This document shows positions 42,094 through 50,978 of a stretch of 64,000 nucleotides of DNA, in pieces (positions within the stretch are counted from its first letter, which is position 1; each line of letters begins with the position of its first letter). The notes under the pieces were generated by a model. The model was given only the letters and a program-made list of their open reading frames with translations. It was not told the DNA's origin and made no database searches. The position numbers and the translations under genes were made by a program. The DNA is from an uncultured Bacteroides sp. (GTDB taxonomy: Bacteria; Bacteroidota; Bacteroidia; Bacteroidales; Bacteroidaceae), in contig CAQOGY010000011.1 in assembly GCA_948847595.1 (NCBI GenBank), forward strand, positions 14,971 through 78,970, written 5' to 3'.

Positions 42094-44805
42094 TTAGAAT
42101 TTATAAGTATAAGTGAATGAAGGAATGAGTGGTAGAAGCGTAAATTTCCTGATGACACTTTGGCCTTCCTTGTTGGTACTGCGATATACCCATGCCGGAT
42201 TCATGGCGTTGTACACATTGTAAAGACTGATGTTCCAGGTGCGCATACCGTGTTTCGTCTTTTTGTTAAAATTGATACCGATGTTCAGCCGATGGCTGGA
42301 GGGAAGGCGGTAGTTATTACGATGTTCTACGTAAGAGGATTCTACGACGTAGGTATTATCATAATTGTTGTAAGAGCCATCGACATAGTTTCCATATCCT
42401 CCGGTGATATATCCTCCTATAAAATAAGAAACATTGCCGGGGCGAATCACTGCTGTCTGCTCTTCAGGGATAGTGCTTGTACCTCCCGTATAGAACACCC
42501 AGGAAGCGCCGACATCAATCCGGTCACTGAATTTATGATTAATGGTGAGGTTTATATTGTGGCGACGGTCATATTTATATGGAAACCGTTCTCCATTGTT
42601 GATGCTGCCTTTGGCAAACTTACGGTCACTCTTGGCAAGAGTATAAGATACCCAACCGGTTGTCTTTCCGATTGTTTTCTGTGCCATAAATTCAATTCCC
42701 ATCGAACGTCCGCGTCCCATTTCCACTTTATTTTCCCATCCTGCGGATGCACCGAAGATGCTGATACCTTCTTTGTATTCCAGTACATTACGCATATCCT
42801 TATAGTAGCCTTCTACCGAAAACTCCCAGCCTTTGATGCCTGTATAATAATTGCCTAAAGAATATTGGTGGCTTTGCATCGGTTTTATTCTTTTTGTGAC
42901 AGGAACCCATAAATCCATCGGCATGGAAATAGGTGTGGAAGTTAGTAAATGTACATATTGGTTCATCTTGGTATAAGAAGCTTTGAGTGAGACATCTTTG
43001 GTCAACTGGTAACGGGCGGACACACGTGGCTGGACAGAAAAATAGCTTTTCTGTTGTACATGAAATAAAGAAAAGTTTAATCCAAGGTTCACTCGTAGGT
43101 GTGGATTGATTCTGAAGTTGTCTTCTATATAGGCAGATGCCTCATGTGCATAAACCAAACGATTGTTGATGCCATGATAGATAGTATCATTGGGTAATTT
43201 ATTATCGGTTCGCTCTGATATTTTGGAAGTCATGACTTCCGGCCGAAAGCTGTGATACAGATATTCCGCACCAAACTTAATGCGATGTGCGGGTGTGGGG
43301 TGGTAGTCAAAGTCCATCTTATAACTCCAGTCCTGAATACCGGAGCGGTAGTCAGCAGAATATTTATTGGTGGTAGCCTGGTGTGTGGTAATATCTGTAT
43401 GCTGGCTGTAGGTATATGTGTCGGCATAAAACCTATATTTATTGAAAGCAACTGTCGTATTGCTGAATAACTTATTATTGAATATAAAATTCCAGCGTGC
43501 AGAGATAATAGTATTCCCCCAGTCCATTTTGCTCTTATTCTCATAGCCTGAATATTCGGTGATTTTGTTTCCAAAGTGGTCTTTCCCGTTATAGGCGCTG
43601 AGGAAGAGGCGGCTTCGGTCGGAGAATTTGTGATTGATTTTTGCGTTTATGTCATAGAAGTAGTAGCTGCTTTTGTCATTTTTGGGCATAAAGGGCTTAG
43701 CCAGTAAATCTAAGTAGGAGCGCCGCGCGGAGAGATTGAATGACGTTTTTCCTTTGATAATGGGGCCTTCCAAATTGATTTTGCTGGTCAACAACCCGAT
43801 ACTCAACATACCGTGAAATTTCTGCATATCGCCATCATTAGTGCGAACGTCAATTACTGACGAAAGACGTCCGCTGAAACGGGCGGGGAAGGAACTTTTG
43901 AAGAAAGTTACTTTTTTCACTGCTTCGGGAGTAAACACGGAGAAGAAACCGAATAAGTGATCTACATTGTATACTGGAACACCGTCAAGCAAAATAAGGT
44001 TTTGGTCGGGACTACCGCCACGTACGTATAATCCGGCGGACCCGTCTACTCCGGCTTGCACGCCGGGCATCAATTGGATGGTCTTCATCACATCCGCTTC
44101 CCCCAACACGCTGGGTGTACTTTTTATTTGAGTGGTCGGAATTTCGATGGCTCCCATTTGTGTGGCAAGGTTTCCGGCTTCCGATTTATTCGATACGATG
44201 ACCACCTCTTGCAGTTGGTTGTTGTCTTTCATGCTGATATTCAGTACTGTATCCCTTTGAAGGGTGAATGAGTATGTGTCTGCCCCATAACCTAAATAGG
44301 AGAAGCGCAGTGTAGCTTCTCCTTCGGGTAATGTGATACTGTAAAAACCGTAAGGATTGGTAGTAGTTCCTTGTCCCTGATGACTCTCGACAATATTGAC
44401 TCCAATCAACGTCTCGGACGACGTCCCGTCGGTAACATATCCGCTGATAGTAAACTTGCGGCTTACCGGCTTTTGCACCCTTTTCTTTTGCAAGAGAATG
44501 TATCTCTCAGAGAACTTGTAACTGATCGGCTCATTCTTGAATACGAGATCCAGTATCTCATGCAAAGGCATATCTTTCACTTTCAGATTGATTTTATGAC
44601 TGATGCTGATTTCTTCACTGTAGATAAAAGAATATCCTGTAGAGTTTTCGATTAACTTGACGAACTCCTTCAATGTAGCATTTCGCAATGTGATTGTGAG
44701 TCGGGCATTTGCATTCTGTGCGTATGCCTGTGCGGTGATAAGGATCACCATACCTATCAGAACGAGCGTTCTGACAGGTAGGTGTCCTTGGTGAATAGTT
44801 CTCAT
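42094..44805 (-). CDS. STN-bearing TonB-dependent receptor
   Basis: 903 residues. Signal peptide (ends QAYAQN), STN domain (about 32-105: ATLKEFVKLIENSTGYSFIYSEE), a carboxypeptidase-regulatory-like domain (about 118-200), plug (VKKVTFFKSSFPARFSGRLSSVIDVRT) and a barrel ending SFTYTYKF. It is shorter than SusC proteins and lacks the SusC-specific GYG motif, so it is a FecA-like receptor. Its ligand is not evident. It forms a trans-envelope signalling set with the FecR and ECF sigma genes upstream. Confidence 0.93.
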   Translation of the reverse strand: MRTIHQGHLPVRTLVLIGMVILITAQAYAQNANARLTITLRNATLKEFVKLIENSTGYSFIYSEEISISHKINLKVKDMPLHEILDLVFKNEPISYKFSERYILLQKKRVQKPVSRKFTISGYVTDGTSSETLIGVNIVESHQGQGTTTNPYGFYSITLPEGEATLRFSYLGYGADTYSFTLQRDTVLNISMKDNNQLQEVVIVSNKSEAGNLATQMGAIEIPTTQIKSTPSVLGEADVMKTIQLMPGVQAGVDGSAGLYVRGGSPDQNLILLDGVPVYNVDHLFGFFSVFTPEAVKKVTFFKSSFPARFSGRLSSVIDVRTNDGDMQKFHGMLSIGLLTSKINLEGPIIKGKTSFNLSARRSYLDLLAKPFMPKNDKSSYYFYDINAKINHKFSDRSRLFLSAYNGKDHFGNKITEYSGYENKSKMDWGNTIISARWNFIFNNKLFSNTTVAFNKYRFYADTYTYSQHTDITTHQATTNKYSADYRSGIQDWSYKMDFDYHPTPAHRIKFGAEYLYHSFRPEVMTSKISERTDNKLPNDTIYHGINNRLVYAHEASAYIEDNFRINPHLRVNLGLNFSLFHVQQKSYFSVQPRVSARYQLTKDVSLKASYTKMNQYVHLLTSTPISMPMDLWVPVTKRIKPMQSHQYSLGNYYTGIKGWEFSVEGYYKDMRNVLEYKEGISIFGASAGWENKVEMGRGRSMGIEFMAQKTIGKTTGWVSYTLAKSDRKFAKGSINNGERFPYKYDRRHNINLTINHKFSDRIDVGASWVFYTGGTSTIPEEQTAVIRPGNVSYFIGGYITGGYGNYVDGSYNNYDNTYVVESSYVEHRNNYRLPSSHRLNIGINFNKKTKHGMRTWNISLYNVYNAMNPAWVYRSTNKEGQSVIRKFTLLPLIPSFTYTYKF

Positions 44806-44810
44806 TTAGT

Positions 44811-45683
44811 CTAGTTTTTAGTAATAGTAATCTGTTGAGTGTTTCGTGAATAGTTGAAATAACCGGCATTATGTAGTACAGATAAAATCGCATCCAAGTC
44901 TTCTCCATTACGGAATCGCGCTGTGATCCGATAATTTTGCAAGGTTGAGTCGGCAATGTGAATCGTTGTTCCGAATGAGTTGGAAAGTTCGCGGGCAATC
45001 TCCTGCAACGGCAGATCATCGAATATGAACTCCCCGTGACGCCATGAAATTTCATCTCCGGCATTCTCCAGTACCTTGCGGGTAAGCTTTTGTTCCACCT
45101 TATTATATATAGCCACCTCATTCGGTTTCAGCACCATGCGTACTGAGTTGTTTTTATTGCTGACTGCAACCGACCCTGTTAATAAAGTCGTCTTTACATC
45201 CGGATTGTCGGGATAGGCGTCCACATTGAAGTGAGTGCCCAATACTTGAACGTCAATTGTTTCTGTCTGCACTATAAACGGATGCTTTGAGTCTTTACTT
45301 ACTTCAAAATAGGCTTCTCCGCTCAACTCCACTTCCCGGTCATCCGATTTGAACCGTTCCGGATAGGAAAGGGAAGAATAATGGTTTAGCGTGACGGAAG
45401 TGCCGTCGGGCAGACGGACGGTACGTGTTTCTGCCAAAGTGCTAACAGTCTGTATGGTTGCCGGCTGCATGTACAGATAAGCTGTCCATACCGATAGACA
45501 CAGTAAAACTACTGCTGCCGCTGCCGCAAATGTGCGTGTCAGATACAACCGGTGGTTGCGGAAATTCAGCTTTTTCTCCAGCTGCGGATAGCTGGATGCT
45601 GCTGAAAAACGTCCTCTCGGTGAGCGGGTGGAAGCGATGAGCTTGTTCAGTATGTCTTCTAATTCTCTATCGGTATATTTCAT
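44811..45683 (-). CDS. FecR-type anti-sigma factor
   Basis: 290 residues. Short cytosolic N-terminus, membrane helix (about 53-70, AAAAVVLLCLSVWTAYLY), FecR domain (VRLPDGTSVTLNHYSSLSYPE...VQVLGTHFNVDAYPD) and C-terminal DUF4974 (FIFDDLPLQEIARELSNSFGT). Its stop is 5 bp from the receptor start, so they are co-transcribed. It relays binding at the receptor to the ECF sigma factor at 46277. Confidence 0.92.
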   Translation of the reverse strand: MKYTDRELEDILNKLIASTRSPRGRFSAASSYPQLEKKLNFRNHRLYLTRTFAAAAAVVLLCLSVWTAYLYMQPATIQTVSTLAETRTVRLPDGTSVTLNHYSSLSYPERFKSDDREVELSGEAYFEVSKDSKHPFIVQTETIDVQVLGTHFNVDAYPDNPDVKTTLLTGSVAVSNKNNSVRMVLKPNEVAIYNKVEQKLTRKVLENAGDEISWRHGEFIFDDLPLQEIARELSNSFGTTIHIADSTLQNYRITARFRNGEDLDAILSVLHNAGYFNYSRNTQQITITKN

Positions 45684-45707
45684 ATCTTTTTCTATTTAGC
45701 TTTCTTT

Positions 45708-46145
45708 CTAATTCCGTTTCAGCAGAATCGTCAGTTTGCTTACACTGCCTTCTTTCCACTGAGGAGTACAGGATAAGGTAATGTTCTGCTGTTTTAGTAC
45801 CATCTTTTTGGGATATAACTTAATGGTGGTCGTTGCCGATTTCTGTCCCGCCTTGATGGTGACTTTGGCTTCTGTCAGTTTCATAATCGGTGCCTGTCCC
45901 GCCGGCAAAGCAGGAGTGGCAAGTAGCACTGTCCTGTCTTCTTTGGATTTGTCGGTGGCAATAATTTTAATCTGCAACTCACTTTCGGATTGATTCTTGT
46001 CACATTCTACTGTTCGGGTAGATTTTTCAAATCCTACGTAATCCTTTGGATAATTGTCATTGTCATTGTTGCAGGAAAATAGGCTCAGGCATGTTGTTAA
46101 AAGGATAAAGAGTCCAACGTTTGCGTCATTAAACTTTTTCATCAT
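45708..46145 (-). CDS. Small beta-rich lipoprotein within the sigma/FecR operon
   Basis: 145 residues; the signal ends SLFSCNNDND. The mature 120 residues look like an Ig/Calx-beta-type sandwich (YVGFEKSTRTVECDKNQSESELQIKI; ITLSCTPQW). I do not recognise a family. It lies between the ECF sigma gene and FecR, an unusual position that suggests a role in this signalling set. Confidence 0.78.
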   Translation of the reverse strand: MMKKFNDANVGLFILLTTCLSLFSCNNDNDNYPKDYVGFEKSTRTVECDKNQSESELQIKIIATDKSKEDRTVLLATPALPAGQAPIMKLTEAKVTIKAGQKSATTTIKLYPKKMVLKQQNITLSCTPQWKEGSVSKLTILLKRN

Positions 46146-46276
46146 TCAATCTTTTTTAGTGATTAATCGGTTTATTTGCTGATAAAGACCGGAGATTGAC
46201 AGAAACTCCCTACGTCTTTTGTGCAAATAAAAGTTAATATAAAAAAGAAGTGCTGAACTCTTCGGGTGATCTTCGG

Positions 46277-46825
46277 TTATTCGCTGGACGAAATCATCTC
46301 TTTCAGTCGGGTGACAGCTTTCTGTAGCTGGGCATCAACTGTCTTTATGCTGATATCCAATTCTTCTGCTACTTGGGCATAACTTTGTTTTTCTTCACGG
46401 ATGCGGATGAATATTTCCCGGCAACGTTCCGGAAGCCGGTCGAGTGCTTTCACATAGATTGCAAACAGTTCTTCACTGATTAATGACTCTTCCGGAGAAT
46501 AACTTTGTTCCTGTGGCTCCGGCAAGGAATCGGAATGGATGGTGGCGTACTTCGACTCTTTTTCCAGATAATTGAGAGAAGCGTTCTTGACCAGAATAAA
46601 GCAATAGTCCTCGATGTTTTTCACATCAAGAAGGGTGTCGCGCTGCTTCCAAAGTTTGAGGAAGATGTCGAGTACGATTTCCTGCGACCATTCTTCCTGT
46701 TTCACATAATAGTAGGCTATGCGGAAGAGTCGGTCGTAAGTCATGTTATAGAAGTCGCGGAAGGCTGTTTGTGAGTCCAGTTCCTTCATTTGCCGTAATA
46801 ACTTCCTTACTTCTGATTCGGTCAT
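46277..46825 (-). CDS. ECF-type RNA polymerase sigma factor
   Basis: 182 residues. Region 2 (YDRLFRIAYYYVKQEEWSQEIVLDIFLKLWKQ) and region 4 (LDRLPERCREIFIRIREEKQSYAQVAEELDISIKTVDAQLQKAV) are intact. It heads the operon with the lipoprotein, FecR, receptor and DUF4249 genes. No housekeeping promoter is visible upstream, where a fragment of hemW begins only 19 bp from the start codon. Confidence 0.93.
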   Translation of the reverse strand: MTESEVRKLLRQMKELDSQTAFRDFYNMTYDRLFRIAYYYVKQEEWSQEIVLDIFLKLWKQRDTLLDVKNIEDYCFILVKNASLNYLEKESKYATIHSDSLPEPQEQSYSPEESLISEELFAIYVKALDRLPERCREIFIRIREEKQSYAQVAEELDISIKTVDAQLQKAVTRLKEMISSSE

Positions 46826-46844
46826 CGGCTGATCGTTTAGTTTT

Positions 46845-46955
46845 TTAATTAACCCAAAGCAAGTCGCTTATAATGCTGTCGGAAATGAAAATTCCTTCCT
46901 GTGTCAGGCGTAAAGCCCCCTCGTGCATTTCCAGTTTCCCATTTTCAAGATAGGG
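46845..46955 (-). pseudogene. hemW: Displaced 3' end of hemW
   Basis: On the minus strand this stretch encodes PYLENGKLEMHEGALRLT..., ending SDSIISDLLWVN and a stop at 46847-46845. Over the last 35 residues it is identical to the end of the intact HemW (52713) at 28 positions; DNA identity is roughly 75%. There is no start codon, and similarity stops near 46955. It is a remnant, best explained as the old gene end pushed aside by insertion of the segment to its right. Confidence 0.88.
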
Positions 46956-47184
46956 ATGTGGAGACTAATACCTGTCATGGCTATGTCGTTTGGATTTTGT
47001 GGGGTAAAAGTAAGATTATTATCGGGTAATATATTAAAGATTTGTAATTTCTTAACAGAAAACTGTATGCGTCCACGGGTAAACGTTATTAGAGCCTGTT
47101 TAAAAATGGTTGAAATAAAAAAAATAAGAAGGTTTCCCTACCTGCCAAGGTATTCCTTTACATAGAAGTTATAAATGAAAAAAC

Positions 47185-47290
47185 ATCTGCCATCTGCAAC
47201 AAAAGCGAAATAATGGTTTGATTGATAGTTTATTACGGCGTTGCAGATACCTGTTGCAGATAGGTTGCAGATACTCGTATCTGCAACACC
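47185..47290 (+). repeat. Left inverted repeat of the VirE/DUF6078 cassette
   Basis: 106 bp that matches the reverse complement of 50200-50306 at about 75-80%, with one indel. Both begin ATCTGCCATCTGCAAC and contain three spaced TTGCAGAT units, ending in a near-perfect palindrome (TTGCAGATAC, TC, GTATCTGCAA at 47265-47286). No target-site duplication was seen outside it. Confidence 0.85.
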
Positions 47291-47345
47291 GGAGGATGAG
47301 TCATCTCTTATAATCGGGAAGATGGTTTCCTCCGCAGAAACTAGA

Positions 47346-47470
47346 GTATCCGCCTTGGAAACTACAGTTCCCAAGGTTAGATACTGTAGTTCCCAAGGCT
47401 GGATACTGCAGTGTCTGAGGCTGGATACTGTAATTCCCAAGGCAGGACACTGCAGTATCCAAGGCGGGAC
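47346..47470. repeat. 22-bp-period repeat array C
   Basis: Six units start at 47346, 47368, 47390, 47412, 47434 and 47456. A 9-bp motif (consensus TTCCCAAGG) alternates with a 13-bp motif (consensus CTGGATACTGCAG), always in the same 22-bp phase. The motif sequences differ from arrays A and B, but the period is the same. It lies inside the inverted-repeat cassette, downstream of the minus-strand DUF6078 gene. The rest of 46956-47520 holds only the left inverted repeat and AT-rich sequence. Confidence 0.88.
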
Positions 47471-47520
47471 ATTACACGATACGAACAGCAAACGACTCCC
47501 GACAAAGGAGGAATGTGAAG

Positions 47521-47958
47521 TTATTCCCAGTTATATTCCTCCACGTAGCCATCAAAATAATCCTTTCGGATAACTCCCAGCTCCTTTGCAACAGCTATCA
47601 CCTGTTGCTGATCGGCAGGAGAAAGATTTATCCCTCCTTTACGTTTCAAATAGTAGTTCTTTCTGCCCATATATCCTATCATGCGATAGCGGAAAGTATC
47701 CGCCACACGGACAGTGAGTGCATTAATCGTGCACATAAAGCCACGGGCATAACGCACTTTCTCGTCCGAACGGTAATAATCACACGCGCCGTCCTGCGCT
47801 TTCAGTCGGTTAGGATTCATAATCGGCAGAAAAACCCTCTTTGCCGGAGCATGTTCCAGTGCTATCCGGCGCAGACAGGTGGCAGCACGCGGACATCCTT
47901 CGGCGGCACACAGGCCGAACGTATAGGGAACTAAGGAAAAATCGAATGATTCGTTCAT
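47521..47958 (-). CDS. DUF6078-family protein
   Basis: 145 residues, cytosolic, with a cysteine-bearing N-terminal segment (FGLCAAEGCPRAATCLRR) that could bind a metal, and a conserved YMGRKNYYLKRKGGINLSPADQQ segment. It resembles DUF6078 proteins found in multiple copies in Bacteroides. Function unknown. It is divergent from the VirE-like gene, with both inside the inverted-repeat cassette. Confidence 0.82.
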   Translation of the reverse strand: MNESFDFSLVPYTFGLCAAEGCPRAATCLRRIALEHAPAKRVFLPIMNPNRLKAQDGACDYYRSDEKVRYARGFMCTINALTVRVADTFRYRMIGYMGRKNYYLKRKGGINLSPADQQQVIAVAKELGVIRKDYFDGYVEEYNWE

Positions 47959-47991
47959 TTTTATTCAATGATTTTAATGTTTAAAATTCCA

Positions 47992-47999
47992 CAAATGTA
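47992..47999 (-). promoter_or_regulatory. Bacteroides -7 element for the DUF6078 gene
   Basis: TACATTTG on the minus strand, 33 bp before the start at 47958. Confidence 0.5.
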
Positions 48000-48037
48000 C
48001 GGATAAAAAGGATAAACAGATAATAAATACCCATTTA

Positions 48038-48069
48038 TTTGCAGGGGCGGACAATTATAGCTAACTTAG
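48038..48069 (+). promoter_or_regulatory. Candidate promoter for the VirE-like gene
   Basis: TTTG (48038-48041), 20 bp, TAACTTAG (48062-48069), one mismatch from the -7 consensus, 25 bp before ATG 48095. Confidence 0.5.
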
Positions 48070-48094
48070 CAGAATATTATCAACAAAACAAGAT

Positions 48095-50191
48095 ATGAAA
48101 GTTACTCAGTTAAGAGACAAGGATAAAACGACCGCACTGACAACGATGGATATGGAAACGTGGATAGAAAAAACACGAACAGAAATCAAGACACAGCCAG
48201 TATCCGTATTTAGAGAAGCACTACGATATTCCCTGCCCGATTCACGCTGCTACGAAGCAGACAAGTTGCCGAAGATTCTTCCTGCCGCAGAGTTCCACAG
48301 GACAGAAAGTGGAAAGCAATTAAAATATTATAACGGAATTGTTGAGCTGACAGTAGGTCCACTGTCGGGAAGACCGGAGATCATACTGGTAAAACAACTG
48401 GCTTGGGAACAGCCGCAGACCCATTGTGTATTTACCGGTTCTAGCGGACGGACTGTAAAGATATGGGTGAAGTTCACCCGCCCGGACGCTTCGCTGCCTC
48501 AAAAAAGAGAGGAAGCCGAACTGTTTCATGCACATGCATACCGGCTGGCGGTGAAATGTTACCAGCCGCAGATACCGTTTAATATCCTGCCGAAGGAACC
48601 GACACTGGAACAATTCTCACGCCTGTCACACGACCCGGAACTCAGGTACAGGCCGGATTCCGTTCCGTTTTATCTGTCACAGTCGACGGAGATGCCCACA
48701 GAACTCTCCTATCGGGAGGCAGTACGCTCGGAAAAGTCGCCACTGACACGGGCCGTGCCGGGATATGATACGGAACATGCCATATTCATGCTTTTCGAAG
48801 CTGCTCTAAGAAAGACGCATGAAGAAATCTATCAGGCACAAGACGGCGGCGCATACCCGAGAGGAGAAGATTTTCAGGCAGTAGTGACGCAGTTGGCCGT
48901 CAACTGTTTCCATTCCGGCATTCCTGAAGAGGAGACGGTGAAACGGACTATTTTCCACTATTATCTGCGGAGGCAGGAGACGCTCGTCCGCCAGTTGGTC
49001 AAAAATGTATATAACGAGCAGGAGGGCTTCGGCAAGAAAAACAGTTTGGGGAAAGAGCAGTTTCTGGCTCTCCAAACAGAAGAATTCATGAAGCGGCGTT
49101 ATGAATTCCGCTACAACACGCAGGTGGGAGAAGTGGAATACCGGGAGCGGAACTCATTCCGTTTTTACTTCAACCCTATCGACAAACGGGTATTGAACAG
49201 TATCGCGCTGGATGCGCAGGGCGAAGGTATTCCGCTATGGGACAGGGATATCAGCCGATATATTTACTCAAACCGCATACCGGTGTTCAATCCGCTGGAA
49301 GATTTTCTTTACCACCTCCCCGTCTGGGATGGCAAAGACCGCATCCGGGGACTGGCAAGAACCGTGCCCTGCAACAATCCGCATTGGGTGGAACTGTTTC
49401 ATCGCTGGTTTCTCAATATGGTAGTCCACTGGCGTGGAACGGATACCAAATATGCCAATAATGTCTCTCCGCTGCTGGTTGGCGAACAAGGTTGCCGCAA
49501 ATCGACTTTCTGTCGCAGCATCATCCCGCCTGCCATACGTGCCTATTATACGGACAGCATTGATTTTTCAAGAAAGAAGGATGCCGAGCTTTACCTCAAT
49601 CGCTTCGCGCTTATCAACATCGATGAGTTCGACCAGATCAGTGCCGCCCAACAGGGTTTCCTCAAACATATTCTCCAAAAACCGATCGTGAATATGCGCA
49701 AACCTTACGCCAATGCCGTGCTTGAAATGCGTCGTTATGCTTCATTCATTGCAACGAGCAACCTGAAAGATCTGCTGACCGACCCTTCGGGTAGCCGCCG
49801 TTTCATTTGCATCGAAGTAATCGGCACGATAGACACAAGTAAGGCGATAGATTACGAGCAGCTTTATGCGCAGGCCATGCACGAGCTCGACCATAACGAG
49901 CGTTATTGGTTTGACCAGGCGGAAGAACGGATTATGACGGAGAACAACCGGGAATTTGAACAGGTTTCACTTGAAGAACAGTTGTTCTATCGATATTTCC
50001 GGCCTGCCAAGGAAGAAGAGAATGGCGAATGGCTTTCACCGGCAGAGATACTGGAAGATATTAAGAAAAACAGTGCGATACCCATATCGAACAAGCGAGT
50101 CAGCGTGTTCGGAAGGATATTGAGAAAACACGAAATACCGTCGAAAAGGGTACGCAGCGGGACTGTATATCATGTCATAAGGCTTTCGTAA
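48095..50191 (+). CDS. VirE-type P-loop ATPase/primase-like protein with BT4734-like N-terminus
   Basis: 698 residues. The N-terminal part (about 30-160) resembles the VirE_N/BT4734-like domain, whose fold is related to archaeo-eukaryotic primases. A central helical region is followed by a VirE ATPase domain with Walker A GEQGCRKST (463-471) and Walker B LINIDEFD (506-513), plus SFIATSN as the sensor. The C-terminus (LSPAEILEDI...VFGRILRKHEI) looks like a winged helix. Such proteins occur on phages, plasmids and genomic islands as replication or defence ATPases. It is not related in function to Agrobacterium VirE2. The GC content is higher than in the NVEALA cluster beyond it. Confidence 0.9.
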   Translation: MKVTQLRDKDKTTALTTMDMETWIEKTRTEIKTQPVSVFREALRYSLPDSRCYEADKLPKILPAAEFHRTESGKQLKYYNGIVELTVGPLSGRPEIILVKQLAWEQPQTHCVFTGSSGRTVKIWVKFTRPDASLPQKREEAELFHAHAYRLAVKCYQPQIPFNILPKEPTLEQFSRLSHDPELRYRPDSVPFYLSQSTEMPTELSYREAVRSEKSPLTRAVPGYDTEHAIFMLFEAALRKTHEEIYQAQDGGAYPRGEDFQAVVTQLAVNCFHSGIPEEETVKRTIFHYYLRRQETLVRQLVKNVYNEQEGFGKKNSLGKEQFLALQTEEFMKRRYEFRYNTQVGEVEYRERNSFRFYFNPIDKRVLNSIALDAQGEGIPLWDRDISRYIYSNRIPVFNPLEDFLYHLPVWDGKDRIRGLARTVPCNNPHWVELFHRWFLNMVVHWRGTDTKYANNVSPLLVGEQGCRKSTFCRSIIPPAIRAYYTDSIDFSRKKDAELYLNRFALINIDEFDQISAAQQGFLKHILQKPIVNMRKPYANAVLEMRRYASFIATSNLKDLLTDPSGSRRFICIEVIGTIDTSKAIDYEQLYAQAMHELDHNERYWFDQAEERIMTENNREFEQVSLEEQLFYRYFRPAKEEENGEWLSPAEILEDIKKNSAIPISNKRVSVFGRILRKHEIPSKRVRSGTVYHVIRLS

Positions 50192-50199
50192 AGCAGACA

Positions 50200-50306
50200 G
50201 ATGTGTTGCAGATACCCGATCTGCAACACATCTGCCACCTGTATCTGCAACACTGTATTCGGTTGTAATTCAATTGATTACTTCGGTTTTGTTGCAGATG
50301 GCAGAT
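50200..50306 (-). repeat. Right inverted repeat of the VirE/DUF6078 cassette
   Basis: 107 bp, the inverted counterpart of 47185-47290. It starts 9 bp after the VirE-like stop with a perfect 14-bp hairpin (GATGTGTTGCAGAT, ACCCG, ATCTGCAACACATC), which could also terminate or protect the mRNA. Confidence 0.85.
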
Positions 50307-50353
50307 CAAAGAGAAATTATAAAATCGATGGAAAGTATTAAAGTTATATAGCT

Positions 50354-50515
50354 GTGAACAAGAGATGGATCGTCGAAAGAACATTCTCATGAATGGACAA
50401 TGGCAGGAGGCTCTGCCGAAACGATGAACTAACATTACGTCAGTTCGATATAAGAGTAGTCCGCATGGCTTCCCCTCTTTCCCGAAGGAGAATTGAGTTA
50501 CTCAAATCTAAATAG
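50354..50515 (+). pseudogene. Decayed IS5-type transposase C-terminus
   Basis: One frame reads NKRWIVERTFS, a TGA, then MDNGRRLCRNDELTLRQFD and more to TAG at 50513-50515. R-W-x-V-E-R-T-F-x-W-(x)-(x)-R-R-L is the C-terminal DDE signature (catalytic Glu) of IS5-family transposases, and the TGA stands where the family has Trp. Only this tail remains. It lies just outside the right inverted repeat. The rest of 50307-50699 is AT-rich with no gene. Confidence 0.65.
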
Positions 50516-50640
50516 AACTCACGTTAACATTCGATTCGGCAAAGGAAATGGCCAAAATTGCAGATATAAGGTTGTTATTGAAGAAAATTTAAACATGCTC
50601 TTACAGTTTTGGTTAAAAAAACAAAATGAATATGTGTGAT

Positions 50641-50671
50641 TTTGTGCATTCATTTTTATTGTGTATTATTG
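50641..50671 (+). promoter_or_regulatory. Candidate promoter for the NVEALA gene
   Basis: TTTG (50641-50644), 19 bp, TATTATTG (50664-50671), one mismatch from the -7 consensus, 28 bp before ATG 50700. Confidence 0.5.
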
Positions 50672-50699
50672 CATAATAACGTTAAATTTTTAGTTTACT

Positions 50700-50969
50700 A
50701 TGAAAAGATTATTAGGTATTTTTATAGCAATTGCTATTGTTACTTTGGCTGGATATAATGTGTATGCTTCAATGAATAAAGAAGTGAAAATTTCGAAGAT
50801 GGCATTAGCTAATGTGGAAGCACTCGCAAGGGATGAGGGTAGTAGTGGTAACAAGTGTACTGTTATTTCATACGAAGATGTGTGGTCAGGTGGTTGTTTG
50901 TATTATTGTGCTAAATGTGCAGAAGGTTATTACCAAGTTATAGCTTTAAGACATTGTAATGCTAGATAA
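50700..50969 (+). CDS. NVEALA-family secreted cysteine-rich peptide
   Basis: 89 residues: a membrane-crossing signal (about 4-24), then a short segment with ALANVEALARDEG, the NVEALA signature, followed by about 40 residues with six cysteines (NKCTV, GGCLYYCAKCAEGYY, RHCNAR). NVEALA peptides are widespread in gut Bacteroidetes; their function is unknown, and they are encoded next to beta-propeller lipoproteins, as here. It could be processed after the NVEALA segment to release a disulfide-rich peptide. Confidence 0.88.
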   Translation: MKRLLGIFIAIAIVTLAGYNVYASMNKEVKISKMALANVEALARDEGSSGNKCTVISYEDVWSGGCLYYCAKCAEGYYQVIALRHCNAR

Positions 50970-50978
50970 AAAGATTGA

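Noticed and set aside
46845..46955. Second functional hemW gene
   Set aside because: Only the last 35-40 codons are present, without a start or the radical-SAM domain.
50175..50435. Minus-strand 86-codon frame after the VirE-like gene
   Set aside because: It is formed by the inverted repeat and antisense of the transposase remnant; no coding features.
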